Below are positions 29,341 to 38,332 of a stretch of DNA of 53,605 bases, piece after piece. Position 1 is the first letter of the stretch, and each line of letters opens with the position of its first letter. The stretch is taken from contig JACPJR010000034.1 of the NCBI GenBank assembly GCA_016187565.1, positions 1 through 53,605 of the forward strand. The letters are read 5' to 3'. The notes beneath the pieces are model-generated. The model had not been told where the DNA came from, made no database searches, and saw only the letters and a program-made list of their open reading frames with translations. A program made the position numbers and the translations under genes. The stretch is from Candidatus Woesearchaeota archaeon. Its GTDB lineage: Archaea; Nanobdellota; Nanobdellia; Woesearchaeales; JACPJR01.

Positions 29341-29576
29341 TCATTCCCCTGTGAAAACAATCGACGATAAACGGTAACTAGAATAAATCACGGATGAAGG
29401 AACTATAAATATGTTTCGAAATCAACAAAAAACAGCAAAGCGAAATAATTATATAGTAGCTTTCCTATTACCTAAAAAGGGGGAATGTTGCGAGTGTTTA
29501 TTTTATTCACTTTTTGGGCTTAGTTTTTTGATCAGATCTAGTCATACAGAGCCGTATTAAGCGATGTTATAAAGGG
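29341..29576. promoter_or_regulatory. Divergent promoter region between the two giant surface genes
   Basis: The gap of about 240 bases is AT-rich. On the plus strand AATTATATAGTAG near 29447-29457 is a good TATA box, giving a leader of roughly 100 bases for the 2175-aa gene. On the minus strand CATATTTATAGTT (29415-29403) is a candidate TATA for the giant gene, with a leader of about 55 bases. Both genes have G-rich ribosome sites (GGGGG before the GTG at 29325; GGGGTGG before the ATG at 29586). Joint control of the pair is likely. Confidence 0.5.
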
Positions 29577-29585
29577 GTGGTAAGA

Positions 29586-32500
29586 ATGGATAAACTGTTC
29601 TCTGAAAGAGCATATCCTATTTCGATGTTAAGGAAAAAAACTTTTTTCTCACTTTTAATTTTAATGATTCTGATGATTACTGTTCTTACTATCACTGCTG
29701 AAATTGATACTGTTGACCGGAATGGAAATGAAGGACTACAAGACGGAATCCACGAAAAAAAGATTCTCCAACAAAATGCCTACCAACAATTTTCAGAAGT
29801 CTTACCCTCGAAAGCTATATTGCCTCAAAAAAACGGAGTATGTAACAGACATGACAGAGACATTCTTCCTCCTTTCAACAGCAACGCTGACAACGACACA
29901 GAAAGAATCTATAGCTCAGTAGATGAAATACAGCAAAGAAAGTTAACAACAAATATCATAAATCTCCAAATTGATCTTGAAGATGAACATGATGCGAATA
30001 TATTACCAAAACTCTTAGAGATGCTGCAGTCAGAAAAGGTATTAGTAACATTTTTCTTCACGACTGATTTTATGCAGGCATATCCCGAAGCAATCACAAC
30101 AATTATGGATGATGGACATTCTATTGGTTTACTTATTACTGAAGATATCTCATTGATGAGCTATGAAAGACAAGAAACGTTCATGGCTCAGAAACTAGCA
30201 GTGTTAACAGAAGTTACATCGTTTCCATCAGAGAAGATCGTGAAGCATATAAAAATTAAGTTATTAACACAGAATGCAGACACCTACCTTTTAATGAAAA
30301 AAATGGATGTTCAGTATCTTACGAGTCAGTTTAATGATCCTGCACTCTGTGAAATCAATGATGGAGAACTCCAAGGAAGTTGTGGATATTGTCAAGCACT
30401 TAAGGGAAAGATTACGCATGTTTATCCAACGGTTTATGGATTCTGGGCAGTACCAGTATCTTCAATATCAATGTCCTCTGAAGGAAGCGAAGATAAAATA
30501 GTTCCACTCATGCAAGAAGAAATAGCTGGCACCTTCTTCGATACTGTCTACCAAACCTATAAAACAACCGTCGCGACGCAAGAACACGTTGCACTGCGAT
30601 TTATTACTGCATCACTGAAAGCATCTGAAGCAATAACAGAAAAAGAAGAGTTTCATGAATTGACGGTGAATGTCAGGGCATCAGGAGGGCTGATTAAGCC
30701 ATTTCAAGAAGGCCTTCTCCTGTCAGATGAGCAAAATGATATTTCCTCACTCAATATCACCGGTGGACCACGAGGAATCTGTGGTAGTCAAAATATCACT
30801 GGAGGGAGTAACAATACCTTTGACATAACTGTTGAATACACAAATGCACTGTACTGCCCAACCTATTATTTTCGTATCTATGGAAAACTCCCGGAAGAAC
30901 AAGAATGGGATCTTTTAGGCGAATATCAAGAATTTTCCTCACTCGGAACGCACAGTTTTACGCAGACTGTTACGACACCACCTCTTGTGTCCAACAGTAC
31001 ACATTACGAAGTTATGGTCGTTGGCCAAGACTGTAAAGATGGTCCCTGTTGGCCAACACCAATTTCCTACCAGATGAAAAGTTCAGCAGAAATACCCTTG
31101 TATGATTTTCAAATAATTAATATTAGTATTGAAGGAACAAGCAGCAAAAATAATCCAGAAACAGGAAACATTGTTACGCTTTCAGCAAACCTAAAAGGAG
31201 CGCCCTATGCATTAGTAAGTTGGACTGTTGAATCAGTGGGAAGCAGATTGACAACCTCACCTCATGGATCCAGTAAAGCTCACCAAAATTTACCTATAGC
31301 TCCACAAAACACCGGTAACCCTCTCAAATATACGCCGAACATTGATACTCATGGTGCAAAAACAGTTATAGCCAAAGTAACGTGGAAACAAGCTAATGTT
31401 ACCTGTCAGCAAGAAATGGAAAAAAATGCCCTTTTGTATTTCAAAAAGGATGGAAGTGATTATAATGCATTTAATGGTGATCCCAATTGGTTTGGGTATT
31501 GGTCACTGCATGATGATCAAGCAGTTACTGCTGAGGGCTTTGATCACCAAAATGGGTATTTTAAATATGATCCCGGCTATAATGGGTGGGGATATACTAA
31601 TTTTCAAAGTATATCGTTAGGTAAACAAGCACCGCTTGGATGTGGAAAAAATGGTGGTTTTTTTTCCTTTCCTAGCATGGGGATTTCTATAGATCATACA
31701 GGCTCAGATTGTGTTTCGTTAACCCTCGGGCATGAAACAACGCATGTTGATGTGTATAACAACTGGCTTCCTGGCGGGATTTGGAACGGAAGACCGGATA
31801 CAGACTGTGATGGAATTCCTGACATTGAAGAAGCAAGTTTGCAGGGTTTTGATCCGAATTCTCCAGATTCTTCTCAAGGAAATTATTTTATCAGTGGAAG
31901 TACGACCGTCCATTTTCTCAAACCAGATCCTAATCATCCATGTGCAGGAAGTAGGGTTAAATCAGTAGATGGAGAGATTTATGCTGATCTAAAAGGCCAG
32001 GTCTTGCATAGCACCTACAGTCGAGACTGGGCACAGCCAGGGAAACAATCCATACCTGCTTATCGAAGAATATCACAAGAAACAGGAAATAATGCAACCT
32101 TTACTGGCTTATTCCGAGATTTTGGTCTCGATACCAACCTTAACCAATTATTTGACGTTCTCACCCTCGACGCTGGAGTTGATGTTAGGTCAGCAGGAAA
32201 CTACTCTTTTGAGGCTTTACTCGTAGACCAGAAAGGACAAAAGTTTGGTGCACAGCCTTTGTTGATTTACTTGGAAGAAGGTAACCAAACCATTCAATTA
32301 TCATTTGATGGACAAGCCCTACGAAAGGCAAACGTTAATGGAACCCTTAACGCAACAGTCCGCTTATTCGGTGATAATCTTGAAGAGACCACTACGATCA
32401 ACACGGGAACATATCAAGCCGTACAGTTCGAATGGTTACCGGCTGAAATCCTCGGTATAACACAAGAGACTACACCTGATCAGAATACTAACTCGCTTTA

Positions 32501-35500
32501 TGACTCGCTTATTCTTAGCGTTGATGTTGATGTGCATGAACAAGGGATGTATACACTTCGAGGCTTTTTAGCTGACGGTGTTAGTGTTGCAGAGCAAACA
32601 GCGACACTCTTACCCGGAGTTAGCACTATTAACTTAACCTTCGCTGGAGTATCACTAAGAGCTTCAAGAAGCAATGGACCCTATCAATTAGGACTAGTAA
32701 GCCTTACTAATGAACTGTTTACTGAAGTGGACGTTGCCTATGATATCTACGAAACCTTGGCTTATCAGTACACCTCGTTTGAAATGCCTCGAGTTGAGTT
32801 TAGAAGTAAACCACTGGAATTCGGTGTTGATCTTAACGCAAATAGATTGTATGATATCTTACGGCTGAAAACAACAGTTGCTGTTAACCGTTCAGGAACT
32901 TACTTTTTTTCTGCTCATCTTTGGAATAAAAATGCTATACCTATCTCTCTAGCAACAAAGACCAAAAGTTTATCAGCAGGAACGCAATCTGTTGATCTTG
33001 ATTTTAATGGATTTGCTATTAGTAACTCAAAACGTCATGGACCTTATCAAATTGTTTCGTTAACCGTTTCAGACACTAATGGTAGTATCCTCAATGAATA
33101 CCCTTTACCTATTAACACAACATCCTATCTTTATTCGGACTTTGATGCCTTTGGTAAGATTAGTGGATTCACCTTGTATAACAAAACTCCGGTAGAGAAT
33201 GTTGAGGTAAGTGTGAGTGGTCCAATAATAACCTCAGCTCAGTCTGATGTATCTGGGAGATATGTTATCGAGAATCTTCCTGAGGGTACTTACACCCTTA
33301 CTGCGTATCCTCATCCAGAATCTAATCTATATCCAACAACAAAGACAGATTACTTTGTGTCTTCGGGACAGGAACGTGTACTTAACTTTTCACTGAGTGC
33401 AGCAGGAAGCGTCAAAGGTAAAGTCACTGATCAAAATGGTTCTCCGGTAGTAGGTATTTTTCTCTATGAAGATGTTTTTGAGCCTCCACAATATCCTACT
33501 AATGTGACAGGGGAATATATTATTCCTTACTTACCTGCTGGTTCTACAACCATTAAAATTGCTGAAGGAACGTGGTACATCTTAGTGAATGGCGAATACT
33601 TTGGCATAGGGGATGGTGTTTTGGTTGATATCCTCGCGAAAAATACAACGATTGTTGAGTTTACCCAACAACTTCCAGCAAATTGTACTGACGCTGATAA
33701 TGACAGTTTCTTTGGTGGCTGTTCTATTCTTCCAGATTGTGATGATACAGATCCATCGATCATTGGGCTTAGAGATGATTTATACCTTAACCACAATGTA
33801 ACCTTATGCACCGATGGATACTCTCTTGATGATGATGGTACACTGGGAATTATACGGTTTAATGCCACTGGAATAACACTCAATTGTAATGGAAGCATTA
33901 TCCGTAGTATACGACTAGAAGAAGGAACTGGGATCTACACGCAGAAAGATAATTCGAAGATTGAAGGTTGTACATTTGTGAATTATGATGTAGGAATTGG
34001 AGCCGACTATGCACAGAATATTTCATTGTCACTGAATACGCTTATAGGAAATGATGAAGGCATATCATTATATCGCTCAGATGGATATATTGTGCAAAAC
34101 CTTACGTTGTATTATAACGATGTGAGCATGACTATCGAATCCTCAGATGATGGTCTTGTAACCAAAAGTAATTTCACTACGAATAATCAAGGGATTGATC
34201 TTTCTTCGAGCAACCGCGTTATGATTCTCTCCAATCGTTTTGATAATGTAAATATGGACCTTTTGATTGATGTTTATTCCCAACAAACGGTTGTCGGTGG
34301 GAATGGCTTTTTTGGTAAAGGTGTCATTGATGATTCGGGAAGCACGAATTATTGTGCAATGCCAAATTATTTTGCACCAGGTGCAAATGTCCCCTATGGC
34401 GCTCAGGTCTGTGGATGTACTGATGCTGATGGTGACACAACTTACGCTTACAATGTAAGCTGTACTCTCGGTAATGACTGCGATGATACCAATGCGTCAA
34501 TCATTGGCCTTAACGATGATCTTTATATAAATCGTAATTCAGTTCTTTGTAGTGCAAACTACTCAATAAAGGATCAAGGGGTTGGTGGTGTGTTCATCCT
34601 CAATACAAGTGGTATTACCTTAGACTGTAATGGAAGTAGTATTATTGGTCAAAACCAGGACGGATATGGGATGTATGTAGAAAGAAAATCAAACATCACT
34701 ATTAAAGGATGTACCTTTCAAAATTATAGGAAGGGGATTCTTGCAGAAAGCACGTCCAATATTTTGTTTCTCTTAAATACCCTTACAGGTAATTACCAAG
34801 GATTATCTTTGGATAATGCAGATCGATTCGTTGTGCAAAATCTTACTGCTATTGGTAATAATTATGGCATTGATCTTTCCTATTCAGATAGTGGAACAAT
34901 AACCAAGAGCGAATTTACCAATAATAATTACTATGGAATTGATATTAATTCTGGAAGTCAAATAACTGTCCTTTCTAACTATTTTGATAATCCAGCTGTA
35001 GATCTCTTCATAGAGGCTTATGTTGAAAGAGCAACGGTTGGGGGTAATGGTTTCTATGGTGGTGGTATTTATGATGATTCGGGAAGCACTGATTATTGTA
35101 CGCAAAGAAATTATTTTGCACCGGGTGCAAATGTCCCCTATGATGCTCAGATCTGTGGATGTACTGACAATGACGGTGATGGAACTTACGCTTACAATAT
35201 CAGTTCATGTATTATTGGTAATGACTGCGATGATACTAATGCGTCGATCATTGGCCTTAAAGACGATTTTTACCTCAACCAGGATGTTATCCTATGCAGA
35301 GGAAATTACACTCTAGAAGATAATGTAGCCTCAGGGATTTTGATATTTAATGCAACTGGCATTACCCTTGATTGTAATGGCAGTACCATCAAGACCAGAG
35401 ATCCAGGAGATGGAGTTGGTATCTCTATTTATAGAAAAGGAAATGCAAGTGTTAGAGGATGCACTCTCTCAAATTTCGCTATTGGAATCTCTGGAGACTC

Positions 35501-36113
35501 TGCAGATAATATTTCCCTTAGTTCCACTACTATTAAGAATTTTGGTGGGTCTACTGGTGTTGATATAGATTCGTCGTCTAAGTTCAGTATTCGCAATGTT
35601 ACGGTAACCGGTGACTTTTATACGGGTATAAATATTTACTACTCAGATAATGGAAGCGTTATTGATAACACCATAGCGGGTAGCAATGACTACGGAACAG
35701 GAATAGAGCTTTATGATGTTTCACAGATCGTTATGAAACGTAATAACCTAACTGGAAATGATGTTGGGATAGGGTTAACAGTTGTTGATAGAGCTATTAT
35801 TGAGGCAAATGAGATTTATGGAAACAGTGAAGGCATAGATGTATGGTATCTGCTCACCAATAGTAGAATAGTAAATAATAACCTCTATGATAATGTGTAC
35901 TATAATTTTGTCAATGAGGATTCTAGAGATATAACTGCTGAAAATAATTGGTGGGGAACTACCACTCGTGGTATTATTGTATTATCCATTTATGATTATT
36001 ATGATGACTCTGGTTTAGGCATTGTCGATTTTGAGCCATATTTGTCTGCACCGTACAACCCCTTCATCAAAAAGCAAGAATGTTATTTTGAAAACAATAC
36101 TATTACCTGCTAA
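29586..36113 (+). CDS. Large secreted protein with zincin motif and C-terminal beta-helix repeats, 2175 aa
   Basis: The ATG at 29586 follows GGGGTGG; an in-frame GTG at 29577 is weaker. A hydrophobic signal segment spans about residues 17-38. Order: degenerate NodB-like domain (about 125-360); a cysteine-containing domain ending CKDGPCWPTP, paralogous to one in the divergent giant protein; a region with HETTH (residues 716-720), a zinc-metalloprotease HExxH motif; a Ca-binding DTDCDGIPDIEE loop; three ~110-aa modules (about 840-1190) also found in the giant protein; two carboxypeptidase-regulatory-like domains; and three C-terminal units (33680-36110). Each unit has a MopE-like Cys/Asp metal-binding loop (DCDDTDPSIIG) and a right-handed parallel beta-helix. 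The beta-helix repeats resemble NosD/pectate-lyase folds that bind polysaccharide. No C-terminal anchor. Catalysis is possible but unproven. Confidence 0.9.
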   Translation: MDKLFSERAYPISMLRKKTFFSLLILMILMITVLTITAEIDTVDRNGNEGLQDGIHEKKILQQNAYQQFSEVLPSKAILPQKNGVCNRHDRDILPPFNSNADNDTERIYSSVDEIQQRKLTTNIINLQIDLEDEHDANILPKLLEMLQSEKVLVTFFFTTDFMQAYPEAITTIMDDGHSIGLLITEDISLMSYERQETFMAQKLAVLTEVTSFPSEKIVKHIKIKLLTQNADTYLLMKKMDVQYLTSQFNDPALCEINDGELQGSCGYCQALKGKITHVYPTVYGFWAVPVSSISMSSEGSEDKIVPLMQEEIAGTFFDTVYQTYKTTVATQEHVALRFITASLKASEAITEKEEFHELTVNVRASGGLIKPFQEGLLLSDEQNDISSLNITGGPRGICGSQNITGGSNNTFDITVEYTNALYCPTYYFRIYGKLPEEQEWDLLGEYQEFSSLGTHSFTQTVTTPPLVSNSTHYEVMVVGQDCKDGPCWPTPISYQMKSSAEIPLYDFQIINISIEGTSSKNNPETGNIVTLSANLKGAPYALVSWTVESVGSRLTTSPHGSSKAHQNLPIAPQNTGNPLKYTPNIDTHGAKTVIAKVTWKQANVTCQQEMEKNALLYFKKDGSDYNAFNGDPNWFGYWSLHDDQAVTAEGFDHQNGYFKYDPGYNGWGYTNFQSISLGKQAPLGCGKNGGFFSFPSMGISIDHTGSDCVSLTLGHETTHVDVYNNWLPGGIWNGRPDTDCDGIPDIEEASLQGFDPNSPDSSQGNYFISGSTTVHFLKPDPNHPCAGSRVKSVDGEIYADLKGQVLHSTYSRDWAQPGKQSIPAYRRISQETGNNATFTGLFRDFGLDTNLNQLFDVLTLDAGVDVRSAGNYSFEALLVDQKGQKFGAQPLLIYLEEGNQTIQLSFDGQALRKANVNGTLNATVRLFGDNLEETTTINTGTYQAVQFEWLPAEILGITQETTPDQNTNSLYDSLILSVDVDVHEQGMYTLRGFLADGVSVAEQTATLLPGVSTINLTFAGVSLRASRSNGPYQLGLVSLTNELFTEVDVAYDIYETLAYQYTSFEMPRVEFRSKPLEFGVDLNANRLYDILRLKTTVAVNRSGTYFFSAHLWNKNAIPISLATKTKSLSAGTQSVDLDFNGFAISNSKRHGPYQIVSLTVSDTNGSILNEYPLPINTTSYLYSDFDAFGKISGFTLYNKTPVENVEVSVSGPIITSAQSDVSGRYVIENLPEGTYTLTAYPHPESNLYPTTKTDYFVSSGQERVLNFSLSAAGSVKGKVTDQNGSPVVGIFLYEDVFEPPQYPTNVTGEYIIPYLPAGSTTIKIAEGTWYILVNGEYFGIGDGVLVDILAKNTTIVEFTQQLPANCTDADNDSFFGGCSILPDCDDTDPSIIGLRDDLYLNHNVTLCTDGYSLDDDGTLGIIRFNATGITLNCNGSIIRSIRLEEGTGIYTQKDNSKIEGCTFVNYDVGIGADYAQNISLSLNTLIGNDEGISLYRSDGYIVQNLTLYYNDVSMTIESSDDGLVTKSNFTTNNQGIDLSSSNRVMILSNRFDNVNMDLLIDVYSQQTVVGGNGFFGKGVIDDSGSTNYCAMPNYFAPGANVPYGAQVCGCTDADGDTTYAYNVSCTLGNDCDDTNASIIGLNDDLYINRNSVLCSANYSIKDQGVGGVFILNTSGITLDCNGSSIIGQNQDGYGMYVERKSNITIKGCTFQNYRKGILAESTSNILFLLNTLTGNYQGLSLDNADRFVVQNLTAIGNNYGIDLSYSDSGTITKSEFTNNNYYGIDINSGSQITVLSNYFDNPAVDLFIEAYVERATVGGNGFYGGGIYDDSGSTDYCTQRNYFAPGANVPYDAQICGCTDNDGDGTYAYNISSCIIGNDCDDTNASIIGLKDDFYLNQDVILCRGNYTLEDNVASGILIFNATGITLDCNGSTIKTRDPGDGVGISIYRKGNASVRGCTLSNFAIGISGDSADNISLSSTTIKNFGGSTGVDIDSSSKFSIRNVTVTGDFYTGINIYYSDNGSVIDNTIAGSNDYGTGIELYDVSQIVMKRNNLTGNDVGIGLTVVDRAIIEANEIYGNSEGIDVWYLLTNSRIVNNNLYDNVYYNFVNEDSRDITAENNWWGTTTRGIIVLSIYDYYDDSGLGIVDFEPYLSAPYNPFIKKQECYFENNTITC
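33680..36110 (+). repeat. Three tandem MopE-loop plus beta-helix units
   Basis: Each unit carries a cysteine/aspartate-rich loop (ADNDSFFGGC, ADGDTTYAY, NDGDGTYAY), then CDDT(D/N)xSIIGL(R/N/K)DD, then beta-helix turns with GITL(N/D)CNGS and ending 'DDSGSTxYC...NYFAPGANVPY'. Units 1 and 2 align at an offset of 744 bases (248 codons), with long near-identical DNA around the unit junctions (34330-34530 and 35075-35270). The third unit ends differently, in a terminal beta-helix cap. Confidence 0.85.
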
Positions 36114-36185
36114 TCGACGAGATAACGGTAACAGTTCGAAGCAGACTGGACAGAAGCTAGAAGATGATTCAATTTAGGTAGAATA

Positions 36186-37481
36186 TCATGCAGTATGCGT
36201 AACTAACTTTACCACGTCCTTAACATTCAACAATTGTTCTTTTCCTGTCCTCATGTCACGTAACTTTACTTTTTGCTTTTGAAGCTCGTCTTCACCAACA
36301 AGAATAACATACGGGATCTGGTAACTGTCTGCATACTCTAAGTGTCTACTCACTCCTTTTTTGCCGAGTGCAATGTCTACATGAATATCCTGTTGACGTA
36401 ATTCCTGGACAATACGAACCGAGGCTGCCATAGTTCCTATGGGGATAACATAAACCTGCACAACGCTTTTCTTTATACCATGTTGCTGCTGCATGACCAG
36501 TGAGATTGGTTCAATACCAAATGAAATACCAACCGCAGGATACGCTTGCTTGGTTCCTAAAAGGTTACCAATCATCTCATCATACCTACCACCACCTGCT
36601 AAGGAACTCTGGAAGGTTCCATCAGGAACAAAAGCCTCAAAAACCGTACTCGTGTAGTACGCCAAGCCCCGAGCAAGCGTTACATCAAGGACAAGAGATT
36701 TGATGCCAAAGAAGTCAGCAAAACAAAACAATTCACGAAGTTCATGAATTCCCTGCTTTCCTTGTTCATCTTTTAACTTTCCAGAAAGTTCATCTAACAT
36801 TGCCAATGGTTCTTTTGCAGTTACTGAAAATAAAGAAAATATCCGCTGCATCATTGCTGGTGTCAATTGATGACGCTGTAGTTCTTCTTTGACGCCAGCC
36901 TCACCAATCTTGGCTAGTTTATCAATACTAAGAATGGTAACCTCTAACAGAGACTTTGGAACCCCTGCCTCTACCAAAAGCCCGTCCAAGAGTTTACGGT
37001 TGTTCACTTTTATGGAAACCAAAATACCAAGCGTTGTAAAGGCTTGCTCAGTTAATGCCAAGAGCTCTGCATCAGCAATCATACTCGTGGTACCAACCAC
37101 ATCAACATCACACTGCCAGAACTGTCGCATCCTTCCTGCTTTAATGGGTCCATCCCGAAAAACAGGTCCCATCTGATAACGTTTGAAGGGCAATTTCACG
37201 TTCGGATGCATGGTAATATAACGCGCAAGAGGAACCGTAAGATCATAACGCAAACCTAAATCTCTGCCACCTTGATCCTTGAGTTTAAAAGTCTCTTTCA
37301 AAATTTCTGAGCCACCAGTATATTTTGATGCCAAAACATCAACGCGCTCAAGACACGGTGTTTCAAGCGGATTGTACCCATACGATTCAAACAAACCCTG
37401 GAGCACAAGAAAAACATGCTGCCGGGTAATCATCTCTTCAGGGGTAAGATCCTTTGTTCCTTTAGGTATGGTAATGTCCAT
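36186..37481 (-). CDS. hisS: Histidyl-tRNA synthetase
   Basis: This class II synthetase charges tRNA-His. Visible motifs: N-terminal 'IPKGTKDLTPEE', motif 2 'RYQMGPVFRDGPIKAGRMRQFWQCD', the histidine-binding 'LARGLAYYTSTVFEAF' and motif 3 'GGGRYDEMIGNL...AVGISFGIEP'. The C-terminal anticodon-binding domain begins near 'VVQVYVIPIG'. Start choice: the frame also has a GTG at 37499; I prefer the ATG at 37481 because it matches the family start, but the TATA box (TTTATAAA, 37528-37535) would fit either. The 3' end faces the large secreted gene convergently. Length about 431 aa is normal. Confidence 0.95.
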   Translation of the reverse strand: MDITIPKGTKDLTPEEMITRQHVFLVLQGLFESYGYNPLETPCLERVDVLASKYTGGSEILKETFKLKDQGGRDLGLRYDLTVPLARYITMHPNVKLPFKRYQMGPVFRDGPIKAGRMRQFWQCDVDVVGTTSMIADAELLALTEQAFTTLGILVSIKVNNRKLLDGLLVEAGVPKSLLEVTILSIDKLAKIGEAGVKEELQRHQLTPAMMQRIFSLFSVTAKEPLAMLDELSGKLKDEQGKQGIHELRELFCFADFFGIKSLVLDVTLARGLAYYTSTVFEAFVPDGTFQSSLAGGGRYDEMIGNLLGTKQAYPAVGISFGIEPISLVMQQQHGIKKSVVQVYVIPIGTMAASVRIVQELRQQDIHVDIALGKKGVSRHLEYADSYQIPYVILVGEDELQKQKVKLRDMRTGKEQLLNVKDVVKLVTHTA

Positions 37482-37527
37482 TGCGGGATCGAACAACACG
37501 CATTATTTAAATGTTTCTTCACCAATG

Positions 37528-37535
37528 TTTATAAA
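37528..37535. promoter_or_regulatory. Symmetrical TATA box shared by tRNA-Pro and hisS
   Basis: TTTATAAA is a perfect palindrome. On the plus strand it lies 28 bases before the tRNA 5' end; on the minus strand it lies about 29 bases before the GTG and 47 before the ATG of hisS. It probably serves both directions. Confidence 0.55.
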
Positions 37536-37563
37536 TGACTCACCGTTCCATAATCCACTAGCT

Positions 37564-37656
37564 GGGGCTGTGGTCTAGCTTGGACTATGATACGTGCCCG
37601 GGGCGCACGTGATCCCGTGTTCAAAAGAAGATTAACTGAAAGTCACGGCAGCCCCA
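37564..37656 (+). tRNA. tRNA-Pro (anticodon GGG) with a probable T-loop intron
   Basis: The acceptor stem is a perfect 7 bp (37564-37570 with 37649-37655), discriminator A37656, no encoded CCA. D-arm has three pairs with a 13-22 mismatch and the conserved A14, G18-G19 and A21. Anticodon stem CGTGC/GCACG (37593-37597, 37605-37609) closes a loop with GGG at 37600-37602 (Pro, codon CCC). The T-stem CCGTG/CACGG (37615-37619, 37644-37648) is perfect but closes a 24-base loop rather than 7. Removing 17 bases gives a TTCAAAT loop, so an intron is likely. Position 33 is C rather than the usual U. A T-run follows the gene. The tRNA is transcribed away from hisS. Confidence 0.9.
37626..37642 (+). other. 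Probable 17-base tRNA intron between positions 59 and 60
   Basis: The bases fit a bulge-helix-bulge splice site. The 4-bp central helix is TTCA (37620-37623) with TGAA (37637-37640). It is flanked by the 3-base bulge AAA (37624-37626) and the 3-base bulge AGT (37641-37643). Cutting after the second base of each bulge removes 37626-37642 and leaves a standard 7-base T-loop. The outer helix is the T-stem; the inner helix is weak, so it is a relaxed motif. Confidence 0.72.
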
Positions 37657-37710
37657 TTTTTTTAACTCTTCTCAAAAAAAGACAAATAAAGAATCGATCT
37701 TCTTTATGAT

Positions 37711-38175
37711 CTATTTTTTCTTCTGGAAGAACCAATTTCCTTCAGTATCAACCCGTGCCATGGCATCTCCCTCAAGATACGCCTCAGTTGTTGCTACATC
37801 AAAGTTCAGCCCGTCAGCCTCTAAAAAGATAACGCCTCTCCTACTTGTTAGACAACCCTGCTCTTCGTACCATGTTCCTTGCATTGCTTTGATAGTTCCA
37901 TGATAGAGGCAAAGCGTAAGGTCTTTTCCTGCAATCATGACCGTGCCATCACCATAGAACAACAACGTTCCATTTCCCCAAGCGCGATACTCACCATGAC
38001 CCTGATAGGTATCAGCATACGTAAGAGGCAGGAGAAAAAGAAGCCCAACGAACATACCAAAAATGACAGGGCTATAGGTAAAGCCACGATGACATAAACG
38101 CTTATTCTTTGTGCATATCTGCTGCTTTTTGTATAGTTGGTTACGAAAGTTGTGTGGGTTGTTTATTATTGCCAT
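37711..38175 (-). CDS. Putative small secreted or membrane-anchored protein, about 155 aa
   Basis: A basic N-terminal region is followed by a hydrophobic segment (SPVIFGMFVGLLFLLPLTYA, about residues 35-54) ending at a plausible signal-peptidase site, so the mature part of about 100 residues would be outside the cell. The mature part begins with alternating Gly/aromatic residues (GHGEYRAWGNGTLLFYGDGT), suggesting beta strands, and has two cysteines. Start uncertain: ATG at 38175 (used), GTG at 38181, or a Met just before the hydrophobic segment, which would give a conventional signal peptide. I do not recognise a characterised family. It is alone, between the tRNA and purE, with a gap of about 155 bases before purE. 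Confidence 0.65.
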   Translation of the reverse strand: MAIINNPHNFRNQLYKKQQICTKNKRLCHRGFTYSPVIFGMFVGLLFLLPLTYADTYQGHGEYRAWGNGTLLFYGDGTVMIAGKDLTLCLYHGTIKAMQGTWYEEQGCLTSRRGVIFLEADGLNFDVATTEAYLEGDAMARVDTEGNWFFQKKK

Positions 38176-38332
38176 ACCCACTGAGAAAAATCAGAGATTA
38201 ATAGGTGTTTGCAGCATAAAAATAAGCGAACTATTGCAAAGAGTGAAAAGGATACACATTCGTCGGAAAGGTATCAGAAAGAAAAAACAATGCCGAAATT
38301 TTTACAAGAACGCTGAAAATCCTACCCGACTA

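Noticed and set aside
37564-37656. tRNA pseudogene
   Set aside because: All stems are perfect or near-perfect and the extra bases fit a splice motif, so a functional intron-containing gene is more likely.
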